A stretch of 13,195 nt of DNA, taken from the NCBI GenBank assembly GCA_019314105.1, contig JAFCZY010000021.1, positions 1-13,195 of the forward strand, read 5' to 3'. Origin of the DNA: Deltaproteobacteria bacterium (GTDB taxonomy: Bacteria; Desulfobacterota; Desulfobacteria; Desulfobacterales; Desulfobacteraceae). Numbering within the stretch: position 1 is the stretch's first letter; each line of letters starts with the position of its first letter. The position numbers and the translations under genes are program-made. The notes beneath the pieces are model-generated. The model worked only from the letters and a program-made list of their open reading frames with translations, did not search any database and had not been told where the DNA came from. Shown here in pieces: positions 5,137 through 12,090 of this stretch.

Positions 5137-6174
5137 TTACAAAGGCCCTTGAACCGAATTCAAGCCTGTTTCATCATTTAAACCAAACAGTATATTCATG
5201 TTTTGAACCGCCTGGCCCGCTGCACCCTTTAAAAGATTGTCAATGACAGAAACAATAATGATCTGGCGCTTTGTTTCATCAAAGTGAAAGCCGATATCAC
5301 AGCAGTTCGTCCCTTTAACATAAGAAATTGCCGGGTAAGTATCTTTATCCAGTATCCTCACAAAAGGCTCATCACCATAATAGGCATCATACATTTTTCT
5401 GATATTTTTTTCGGTTGCATCATTTGTTGTCTGAGCATAAATCGTTGACAGCATTCCCCTTGTTAAAGGCAATAAATGTGGAACAAAAGTGATGGCTACT
5501 CTTTGTTGTGAGTGGCTGCTCAAAATTTCATTGATTTCAGGGGTATGCCGGTGGTTCCCGATTTTATAGGCATTGAATGATTCATTGGCTTCGCAAAAAT
5601 GAGTGGAAGGCGATAAAGAACGTCCTGCACCGCTTACACCGGATTTTGAATCTGAAATAATGTTATCAGGCCGGATCAAACCCTCCTTTAAAAGGGGAAG
5701 TAAGGGCAATAGAATGCTGGTTGGATAACAGCCTGGGTTGCCGACAAGGTTTGATGTTTTTATCCGGTCTCTGTATATTTCACTAAGACCATAGACGCTT
5801 TCTTTTAAAAGATGCCTTGAGGTGTGTGTTTGATAGGCGGATTCATAAGCTTTTGCATCTGTAAATCTGTAGTCTGCGGACAAGTCAATAACTTTTATCT
5901 TATGTTCAAGCAGTGCCGGCACATGCATCATTGATACTTTGTGGGGCAGTGCTAAAAACATGACATCTACTTTTTGGGAAAGTGATTGAATATCTAAATC
6001 TTCACAAATCAGATTTTCAAATCCTCTCATGGAAGGGAAAATATTCGTTAAAGATTTACCTTTATAGCTGTTTGATGTCACAGCACACAATTTAGTTTTT
6101 GGATGATTGGAAATCAATTTGACAAGCTCAACGCCTGTGTATCCGGATGCTCCTGCAATGCCTACGTTTATCAT
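5137..6174 (-). CDS. argC: N-acetyl-gamma-glutamyl-phosphate reductase
   Basis: Third enzyme of arginine biosynthesis: NADPH-dependent reduction of N-acetylglutamyl-5-phosphate to the semialdehyde, in the cytoplasm. Length 345 aa is normal. The N-terminal dinucleotide-binding loop GIAGASGYTGVEL (residues 5-17) and the catalytic motif GNPGCYPTS with nucleophile Cys149 are intact, as are LSADYRF, KSGVSGAGR, the HRHTPEI histidine region and the C-terminal NLLKGAAGQAVQNMN motif. AGGAAG precedes the ATG. It is the last gene of the minus-strand block, 99 bp downstream of aapP, possibly co-transcribed with the amino-acid importer. Its 3' end sits close to the truncated thioredoxin-like selenoprotein gene on the opposite strand, with no terminator visible between them, so this may be the junction between chromosome backbone and the arsenic region. 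Confidence 0.97.
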   Translation of the reverse strand: MINVGIAGASGYTGVELVKLISNHPKTKLCAVTSNSYKGKSLTNIFPSMRGFENLICEDLDIQSLSQKVDVMFLALPHKVSMMHVPALLEHKIKVIDLSADYRFTDAKAYESAYQTHTSRHLLKESVYGLSEIYRDRIKTSNLVGNPGCYPTSILLPLLPLLKEGLIRPDNIISDSKSGVSGAGRSLSPSTHFCEANESFNAYKIGNHRHTPEINEILSSHSQQRVAITFVPHLLPLTRGMLSTIYAQTTNDATEKNIRKMYDAYYGDEPFVRILDKDTYPAISYVKGTNCCDIGFHFDETKRQIIIVSVIDNLLKGAAGQAVQNMNILFGLNDETGLNSVQGPL

Positions 6175-6273
6175 ATGCTTCCTTATTGGATTATCCCCCA
6201 GTTAACGATAGTGGAGACTAGTGGATATAAAAAAATCGACAGTAAAAATCTGTAATAAAATACTAAGAATTTA

Positions 6274-7047
6274 TTAATACAAAATCTGGCTTAGAAATGT
6301 TTTGGTTCTATCATTTTGAGGATTATTGAAAAATTCTTCGGGTTCGTTTTCTTCAATAATCTCTCCTTCGTCCATAAAAAGAACCCTGTGGGCAACACTT
6401 TTTGCAAACCCCATTTCATGGGTGACAACAATCATGGTCATTCCCCCCTGTGCCAAGTCTATCATGACATCCAGAACCTCTTTTACCATTTCAGGATCAA
6501 GGGCTGAAGTCGCCTCATCAAACAGCATTATATTGGGTTTCATGCAAAGACTTCGAGCAATTGCCACCCGTTGTTGCTGTCCTCCGGATAGCTGTCCAGG
6601 GAATTTTGCTGCCTGTTCTGCAATTTGAACTTTTTCAAGATAAACCATGGCCATTTCTTCAGCTTCTTTTTTGGGTATTTTCCTTACCCATATAGGCCCT
6701 ATTGTTAAATTTTCAACAATTGTAAGGTGGGGAAATAAATTGAAATGCTGGAACACCATTCCCACCTCGGACCTGACTTTTTCAATGTTTTTAAGGTCCT
6801 TGGTAAGCTCAATACCGTCAACGATTATTTGCCCTTTCTGGTGCTCTTCAAGCCGGTTTATGCATCTTATAAGCGTTGATTTTCCAGATCCGGATGGACC
6901 ACAAACAACAATAATCTCTTTTCTTTTAACAGTGAGATTAATATTGTTTAAAACATGAAAATCACCGTACCATTTATGCATATTGATGATTTCAATCACT
7001 GTATCTTCACTTGAAATATCTTCTTTTCTATTTTTTTTTTCAGTCAT
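6274..7047 (-). CDS. aapP: General L-amino-acid ABC transporter, ATP-binding protein
   Basis: ATPase subunit of a polar/general amino-acid importer of the AapP/GlnQ type, 257 aa, cytoplasmic face. Walker [10 protein letters not shown] is at residues 50-58, the Q-loop in [13 protein letters not shown], the ABC signature LSGGQQQR near 158, Walker [14 protein letters not shown], and the switch histidine in [10 protein letters not shown]. The first 15 residues are a charged extension before the ABC core. It would drive the two permeases encoded just upstream (42-bp gap to aapM). No strong Shine-Dalgarno is visible before the ATG, so translation may depend on upstream genes. Assignment to Aap rather than glutamine or glutamate systems rests on the two unusually long permeases next door. 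Confidence 0.95.
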   Translation of the reverse strand: MTEKKNRKEDISSEDTVIEIINMHKWYGDFHVLNNINLTVKRKEIIVVCGPSGSGKSTLIRCINRLEEHQKGQIIVDGIELTKDLKNIEKVRSEVGMVFQHFNLFPHLTIVENLTIGPIWVRKIPKKEAEEMAMVYLEKVQIAEQAAKFPGQLSGGQQQRVAIARSLCMKPNIMLFDEATSALDPEMVKEVLDVMIDLAQGGMTMIVVTHEMGFAKSVAHRVLFMDEGEIIEENEPEEFFNNPQNDRTKTFLSQILY

Positions 7048-7089
7048 AAATAATCGCTTTATACATATTATTGTTAATAATAATTATGG

Positions 7090-8181
7090 TTATAATCCTG
7101 TATCAAGTTCTTTTTCCAGCTTTCTGCTATAGTTAGACATAAAAAAACAACACCCAAAATAAATGATGGCGATAAATATATATGCTTCTGCTGAGAACCC
7201 CATCCATTTTGGTTCTGATAATGTTACCTGTGTCGTTTTTAATAAATCGTATAATCCAATGATAACGACAAGGGATGTATCTTTAAACGCTGAAATTAAA
7301 ATGCTGACAGAAGGCGGAATAACAATTTTTAATGCCTGTGGCAGGATAATCAACCGCATGGTCTGGAAATAATTCAACCCAAGGGAATCAGCTGCTTCAA
7401 ATTGTCCTTTGTTCATTCCCTGTAAGCCGCCTCTGACCACTTCGGCAATATAGGCTGCCGTAAACATGATAATGGCAACTTGAGCTCTTAAGATGGCATT
7501 TATGGACACCCCTTCCGGCAGGAATAAGGGAAAAACCACAGAAGACATAAATAATAAACTGATTAACGGAACACCCCGTATCAATTCGATATAAAAGATA
7601 CAGAAGGTTTTAAATACCGGCATTTTTGACTGTCGTCCCAGAGCCAGAAAAACACCTAAAGGGTAGGCGGCGGTCAGGCCAAAAACAGATAAAAGTAATG
7701 TAAGGATAATTCCGCCCCATTTTTGTATATCAACTGTTTCAAGACCGAAAATCCCTCCTTTTAACAATATTCCCATAATGACCAATGAAATAATCCAGGT
7801 GTATCCAAGAAAGGCATTCCAGTAATTTCTATTTCGACTGATAAATAGTAAGATTACCAGCATGAAAATGGCCGTTATCGGACGCCATAAGATATTCTGG
7901 GGATAAAATCCAAAAAGAATAATTTTATAATTACTGGAGATAACGGACCAGCAGGCACCGCCTGATGCCTTGCAGTTTGCATCCGGCAGCCAGGAACTGT
8001 CGATTAAAGCCCATTTTAAAAAAGGAATAATGGAGAACCATAAGATACTGATAATAATAATAGTTAGAAAGGTATTAAAAGGGCTGGAAAATAAATTTTC
8101 TCTGATCCACCCCGGAATACCAACACTTGATATAGGTGGTTTGATTATTACCTGGCCTTCATTCTTTTTAGTTAATTCCAT
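7090..8181 (-). CDS. aapM: General L-amino-acid ABC transporter, permease AapM
   Basis: Inner-membrane permease of the HisM/GlnP family in the long Aap form (363 aa against about 220 for simple amino-acid permeases). After a cytoplasmic N-terminus, hydrophobic segments begin near 38-58; a periplasmic stretch rich in Cys, Gly and Trp (about 65-80) follows. The C-terminal half carries the standard domain with the ATPase-contacting EAA loop around 248-278 (EVVRGGLQGMNKGQ, EAADSLGL, then LPQALKIVIPP). It pairs with AapQ to form the translocation pore. It lies 21 bp downstream of aapQ in the operon. The ATG has only a weak upstream ribosome site. Confidence 0.93.
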   Translation of the reverse strand: MELTKKNEGQVIIKPPISSVGIPGWIRENLFSSPFNTFLTIIIISILWFSIIPFLKWALIDSSWLPDANCKASGGACWSVISSNYKIILFGFYPQNILWRPITAIFMLVILLFISRNRNYWNAFLGYTWIISLVIMGILLKGGIFGLETVDIQKWGGIILTLLLSVFGLTAAYPLGVFLALGRQSKMPVFKTFCIFYIELIRGVPLISLLFMSSVVFPLFLPEGVSINAILRAQVAIIMFTAAYIAEVVRGGLQGMNKGQFEAADSLGLNYFQTMRLIILPQALKIVIPPSVSILISAFKDTSLVVIIGLYDLLKTTQVTLSEPKWMGFSAEAYIFIAIIYFGCCFFMSNYSRKLEKELDTGL

Positions 8182-8202
8182 AAAAATTTGATGTTACCAT
8201 CA

Positions 8203-9384
8203 TCACCTTTCTATTATCGCCATTTTTTTATTATACCAATTCATAAAGGCAGACGTTGATAAACTGAATATAAGATATACAATCATGATTAACAGAACCC
8301 CCTCAATTGCCTGTCCTGTCTGATTTATCGCAGTTCCGGCAACCGAAACAAAATCCGGATACCCAATGGCTACAGCAAGAGAGCTGTTTTTCGTTAAATT
8401 GAGCATCTGGCTTGTTAAAGGCGGAATAATAACCCGTAATGCCTGGGGTAGAATGATGAGATTTAAAAGCTGCCCGGGTTTCAAACCAATGGCCATTGCC
8501 GCTTCAGTCTGACCTTTATTGACGGATTGAATTCCTGCTCTTACAACTTCAGCAACAAACGCTGCCGTATATAAAACAAGTCCTAAAAGAAGTGCCGCAA
8601 ACTCAGGGCTGATGGTTAACCCCCCCTTAAAATTAAATCCTTTTAATACAGGAACGCTCATTTCAGTCGGAGCTCCGCCAATTAACCAGGAGACAAAAGG
8701 CAGACCTAATATTAATGCTATTGAAGTATAAAAAACAGGAAATGCCTTACCCGTTAAATCCTGCCTTTTTTGAGCCCATTTTTTCAGGAGAAACATAATA
8801 ATAACTGCAATTAATATAGCCATTGCCATATATTTATAAACCGGATGGGCTTGTGGGATTCCAAAAATCAACCCTCTGTTACATAAAAACAGGCCATTGA
8901 ATGGACTTAGAGCCTCTCTTGGAGATGGCAGCATCTCATAAAAAAAAGCATACCAGAAAAAAAGCTGTAATAAGATCGGTATGTCTTGAAAGAGTTCAAT
9001 ATATCCTGTTGCACATTTATTAATCAGCCAGTTTTTTGATAATCGGGCTACCCCGAGAAATGTTCCAAGGATAACCGTTAGAATAATACCAATAAATGAT
9101 ACCAGAAGGGTATTTAAAAAACCGACAGAAAGAGCTCTAGCATACCTGTCTGCTGCTGAATACTCAATTAAAGACTCTCCAATTTCAAAAGCAGCTTCTT
9201 TATGTAAAAATCCAAATCCTGTTGCAATGGATTGTCTTTCCAAATTGGCCATTGTATTGGAAATGAGGTACCATGCAACAAAAGCAAACAAACAAGCTGC
9301 GCCAATCTGATAAAGTATGGACCGTTTATCAGGATCATACCAGAAGGATATGTCCTCAGAATTTTTATTATTAATTGTATTCAT
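8203..9384 (-). CDS. aapQ: General L-amino-acid ABC transporter, permease AapQ
   Basis: Second inner-membrane permease of the Aap importer, 393 aa, the usual length for AapQ. The first membrane segment is at about 27-42. A first permease stretch, ALSVGFLNTLLVSFIGIILT (84-103), is separated by a long insertion with extra hydrophobic segments (about 185-235) from the canonical C-terminal part with the EAA loop (EVVRAGIQSVNKGQ, EAAMAIGL, LPQALRVIIPP, 279-322). The split domain with a central insertion is characteristic of AapQ. It is separated from aapJ by 73 bp containing a terminator-like hairpin and has a weak AGAAAG ribosome site. Confidence 0.93.
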   Translation of the reverse strand: MNTINNKNSEDISFWYDPDKRSILYQIGAACLFAFVAWYLISNTMANLERQSIATGFGFLHKEAAFEIGESLIEYSAADRYARALSVGFLNTLLVSFIGIILTVILGTFLGVARLSKNWLINKCATGYIELFQDIPILLQLFFWYAFFYEMLPSPREALSPFNGLFLCNRGLIFGIPQAHPVYKYMAMAILIAVIIMFLLKKWAQKRQDLTGKAFPVFYTSIALILGLPFVSWLIGGAPTEMSVPVLKGFNFKGGLTISPEFAALLLGLVLYTAAFVAEVVRAGIQSVNKGQTEAAMAIGLKPGQLLNLIILPQALRVIIPPLTSQMLNLTKNSSLAVAIGYPDFVSVAGTAINQTGQAIEGVLLIMIVYLIFSLSTSAFMNWYNKKMAIIER

Positions 9385-9404
9385 TATACTTTCTAAATAC
9401 TTTT

Positions 9405-9437
9405 AAAAAAGTATGGTGCAATTTTCATTGCACCATA
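9405..9437 (-). terminator. Intra-operon hairpin with U-tract between aapJ and aapQ
   Basis: TATGGTGCAA (9412-9421) and TTGCACCATA (9428-9437) are perfect reverse complements with a six-base loop. Read in the direction of transcription (minus strand) the stem is followed after one C by six Ts (plus 9405-9410), a classic intrinsic terminator. In binding-protein operons such partial terminators, and 3'-end stabilising hairpins, keep the binding protein in excess over the permeases. Confidence 0.75.
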
Positions 9438-9457
9438 AATAAATGCAAAAATTTAGT

Positions 9458-10471
9458 TTATTTAAATGGTGGAGAATACATCAAGCCACCATCTGTCCAA
9501 AGTGCATTCAGCCCTCTTTCAATTCCAAGCTGAGTATTCACTCCCACATTTCTTTCAAAAATTTCGCCGTAATTCCCTACCATTTTAATGATATTGTAAG
9601 CAAATTTTTCATCCAGCCCCAGCGCTTTTCCATTTCCTTTTGTAACGCCTAAAAATCTTTGTATTTTGGGATTTTTGCTTTTCAGCATTTCATCAACATT
9701 TTTAGACGTAATACCCAGTTCTTCAGCATTAATCATGGCAAGTACAGAATAGTTAACAATATCTTTCCATTGATTATCTCCATGTCTTACTGCAGGCGCC
9801 AACGGTTCTTTTGAAATGATATCCGGAAGGATCATGTAGTCATCAGGATTTGGAGCCACTGCGCGCGTTCCTGCAAGCTGGGATGCATCTGATGTTAAAC
9901 AGTCGCATCTGCCGGCAAAAAAGGCCTTGGCAAGTTCGGCGGTGTCTTCAATAACAACCGGATTCATTTTCATTCCGTTTGTCCTGAAATAATCAGCAAC
10001 GTTCATTTCTGTGGTCGTTCCGGGAAGGACACAAACAGTCGCACCATCAAGTTCTTTAGCACTTTTAACCCCCAGTTTTTTAGGAATCAGGAATCCTTGA
10101 CCATCATAATAATTTACCACAGCAAAATCAAGGCCAAGAGCCGTGTCCCGGCTTAAGGTTTGGGTACAATTTCTGAAAAGAACGTCAATTTCTCCTGACT
10201 GCAATGCTGTAAATCTTGTTTTAGCTGTTAAAGGAGTGAATTTTAATTTGTCGGGACTGCCAAATACGGCAACAGAAACAGCCCTGGCAGAATCAACATC
10301 AAGGCCTCTCCAGACACCTTTGTCATCCGCTTTTCCAAAACCAAAAAGACTGCCGTTGACGCCGGCCTGAATCCATCCCTTTGCTCTAACATCTTCAAGT
10401 GTTCCAGCCATGGTTAATGTGGACATGGCAAGAACGGTGATGCAAACAGCCAATACTTTTAATACTTTCAT
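9458..10471 (-). CDS. aapJ: General L-amino-acid ABC transporter, periplasmic binding protein
   Basis: Periplasmic solute-binding protein (family 3) of the Aap importer, 337 aa. An N-terminal signal peptide is clear: positive MKVLK, hydrophobic core and probable cleavage after TMA at residue 22. Mature-sequence features typical of AapJ are LEDVRAKGWIQAGVNGSLFGF, GLDVDSARAVSVAVFG, the ligand-site TALQSGEIDVLFRN, and the C-terminal NYGEIFERNVG and GLNALWTDGGLMYSPPF, which are characteristic of this binding-protein class. It is the first gene of aapJQMP; AGGGAG lies several bases before the ATG. A long AT-rich leader lies upstream; I could not pick a convincing promoter there. Confidence 0.96.
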   Translation of the reverse strand: MKVLKVLAVCITVLAMSTLTMAGTLEDVRAKGWIQAGVNGSLFGFGKADDKGVWRGLDVDSARAVSVAVFGSPDKLKFTPLTAKTRFTALQSGEIDVLFRNCTQTLSRDTALGLDFAVVNYYDGQGFLIPKKLGVKSAKELDGATVCVLPGTTTEMNVADYFRTNGMKMNPVVIEDTAELAKAFFAGRCDCLTSDASQLAGTRAVAPNPDDYMILPDIISKEPLAPAVRHGDNQWKDIVNYSVLAMINAEELGITSKNVDEMLKSKNPKIQRFLGVTKGNGKALGLDEKFAYNIIKMVGNYGEIFERNVGVNTQLGIERGLNALWTDGGLMYSPPFK

Positions 10472-10664
10472 AGAAACTCTCCCTTTATTTGCTTAACGTT
10501 AATAGATTCCGGATAATCCCATTGAATTACCCGGATATTTGTATAACATGATTCTTTGAACTTTTTGAAACTTTTGTAGTATTAGCAGATTCGTAATATT
10601 TTTCAAGAATTAAATTAAATCAACTGGATATTTTTGATAACTGCCAATTGTTTTATTTATTCCA

Positions 10665-10910
10665 TTGAGATTCGAGGTGCCTGATCACCTATGGAGATTC
10701 AGGGATGTCTTATTCTCCCTAGTGCCTGAATAATTTTTGAAAGTTCACAAATATCTTCCATTGGACGGCAAAAACTCACTCGTTCCTTGTTCAAACAATT
10801 TGCCGTCTTAACCATTCCAGATATTTGGAACTTTACCAAAAATCACAGGCAAACCGGTCGAACAAGACACCCTTGAATCTCCTTGATACCCTAACCCCCA
10901 ATCACCCTGA
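10665..10910. repeat. Long imperfect inverted repeat (foldback element)
   Basis: The left half (about 10665-10773) and the reverse complement of the right half (about 10799-10910) align along most of their length with small gaps. Exact blocks, left/right: GGAGATTCA 10693-10701/10874-10882; AAAGTTC 10740-10746/10828-10834; CAAATATCT 10748-10756/10819-10827; GACGGCAAA 10764-10772/10799-10807. The centre is an unpaired run of about 26 bases. Smaller hairpins sit inside the left arm (AGGTG/CACCT at 10675-10690; ATTCAGG/CCTGAAT at 10697-10731). No coding sequence is evident. It could be a MITE-like element, two inverted copies of a dispersed repeat, or a structured RNA. The outer limits are approximate. 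Confidence 0.6.
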
Positions 10911-10917
10911 CACGCCC
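10889..10917 (-). other. G-quadruplex-capable run on the minus strand
   Basis: The plus strand carries four C-runs of three to five bases at 10889-10917; on the minus strand these are G3, a 7-base loop, G3, a 5-base loop, G5, a 3-base loop, then G3. A further GGG lies on the minus strand at 10870-10872. This is unusual in such AT-rich DNA. Formation of a quadruplex is a prediction from the pattern only. Confidence 0.35.
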
Positions 10918-11062
10918 GATCAATCATTACCAAGATCAGACCATGGAAAACAGATGCCTGGATTCAGAATATCCCTTTACATTATTTTTTTGGTATGGCA
11001 GGGTGATTTGAGCTGTTATTAAAAATAAATGGGGATTTTCTACTTTTTAATAGTATTATTTC

Positions 11063-11149
11063 AATAAATAGAAAAATTATCCATTGTATATTGGTAATAT
11101 ATAGAGTTTTTTCTATTTATTTACACTGTTGAACAAAACCGCTACGCGG
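11063..11149. repeat. Perfect 14-bp inverted repeat and GC hairpin near the probable left end of the IS91-type element
   Basis: AATAAATAGAAAAA (11063-11076) and TTTTTCTATTTATT (11108-11121) are exact reverse complements separated by 31 bases. Just beyond, CCGC-TAC-GCGG (11139-11149) forms a small hairpin preceded by GAAC (11131-11134). IS91-family elements have non-identical ends with short hairpins and insert at GAAC/CAAG-like tetranucleotides, so this may be the element's left terminus. The link is an inference. The rest of 11022-11272 is AT-rich with no gene seen. Confidence 0.35.
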
Positions 11150-11237
11150 AAGCAAATTCAAGCTTCTTTTTTAAACAATAAATAGCTGAATTATTCCGAA
11201 ATTTTCTTTTAAAACTTTTTTTAATGAGTCATCCTTT

Positions 11238-11267
11238 CCTGAATATTAACCTATAATGTTCAGGAGG
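11238..11267 (+). promoter_or_regulatory. Inverted repeat over the integrase ribosome-binding site
   Basis: CCTGAA (11238-11243) is complementary to TTCAGG (11259-11264), and the second arm overlaps the strong Shine-Dalgarno AGGAGG (11262-11267) that lies five bases before the integrase ATG. Folding would hide the ribosome site and dampen expression. A -10-like TATAAT (11252-11257) lies in the loop but has no good -35. Confidence 0.35.
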
Positions 11268-11272
11268 AAAAA

Positions 11273-11932
11273 ATGACCAAACTAAGAAGAGCATTTGAAA
11301 ATCATCTTATTTTAAAAAGGTACTCTTCAAAGACAAACGAAGCTTACATCCTTGCAGTAAAAGGGCTTGCTAACTATCATCAACAAAGCCCTGACAAATT
11401 ATCAGATGAACAGATTCAAGATTATTTTAGATATCTGATAAAAGATCGCAAGTATGCCTGGAGCTCCTGTAATGTAACATTTTGCGGGATTAAATGTTTC
11501 TATGACAATGTGCTTCACAGGGATACCAAGATAATGATCCCGCCCAGACCAAGACAGAAAACCCTTGCAACAATTTTAAGTCCAAAGGATGTCAAAAAAT
11601 TATTGGAATCCTGCACTAACCTCAAACACCGGGCACTTCTTTATGCAGTATATAGTGCAGGCTTAAGAGTCAGTGAGGTAGTTGCACTTAAGCCGATACA
11701 TATAGAAAGATCCCGTAAAATGATACGGGTAGATCAGGGCAAAGGCAGAAAAGACAGATACACTGTTTTATCCGATGCGCTCTTAACGGAACTGGAAAAT
11801 TATTGGCGCGAATACCGCCCTGAGAAATGGCTTTTCTTTGGTAAGGATAAATCCAAACCTATGCCTGTAGGAACAGCCCAGCAGATTTATTACACTGCAA
11901 AAAAAAGAGCCAGGATTACCAAGGGTAGTTGA
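11273..11932 (+). pseudogene. Tyrosine recombinase of an IS91-type element, disrupted by a short deletion
   Basis: Phage-integrase/XerD-like recombinase. The N-terminal SAM-like core-binding domain (residues 1-95, starting LRRAFENHLILKRYSSKT) and the start of the catalytic domain are present, with the first catalytic Arg in YSAGLRVSEV (Arg132) and the beta-hairpin lysine region GKGRKDRYTVL. The frame ends after KKRARITKGS at a TGA (11930-11932), where intact relatives continue with a box like GIHTLRHSFATHL. That box carries the second catalytic histidine and arginine and is absent. The frame resumes directly downstream in another phase (11932-12090) with the LGHKS and tyrosine segment. A deletion of about 12-13 codons plus a phase change explains both. 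Recombinase activity should be lost. Confidence 0.85.
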
Positions 11933-12090
11933 TGGAAAAGGGAATACAAACGCATACCATTAAACGTATGCTGGGTCATAAATCCATAGTCACCACTGCT
12001 GGATATATCCATATTTCACAAGAATTTCTATCCACTGTTAAAAGCCCTTTGGATATGCTTTATGAAGATTTTAAGGGGAGTGTACAGTGA
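11932..12090 (+). pseudogene. C-terminal fragment of the disrupted tyrosine recombinase
   Basis: A 52-codon frame starting MEKGIQTHTIKRMLGHKSIV, followed by TTAGYIHIS. It holds the third-box histidine (LGHKS) and the nucleophilic tyrosine (GYIH) of the integrase and ends at TGA 12088-12090. It follows the truncated integrase in a different phase. The ATG at 11932 may allow translation to continue, mainly to couple expression of the transposase, whose GTG overlaps its stop by four bases. Confidence 0.8.

Noticed and set aside
10472..10620. Promoter of aapJQMP
   Set aside because: Only AT-rich sequence with partial hexamer matches and poor spacing was found; the promoter must be near but cannot be placed.
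10825..11022. 65-residue plus-strand open frame
   Set aside because: It has no ribosome site, starts inside the right arm of the foldback element, crosses the C-rich run and has low-complexity, non-protein-like composition.
10665..11149. CRISPR array or retron
   Set aside because: The repeats are inverted, not regularly spaced direct repeats, and no Cas or reverse transcriptase gene is present.
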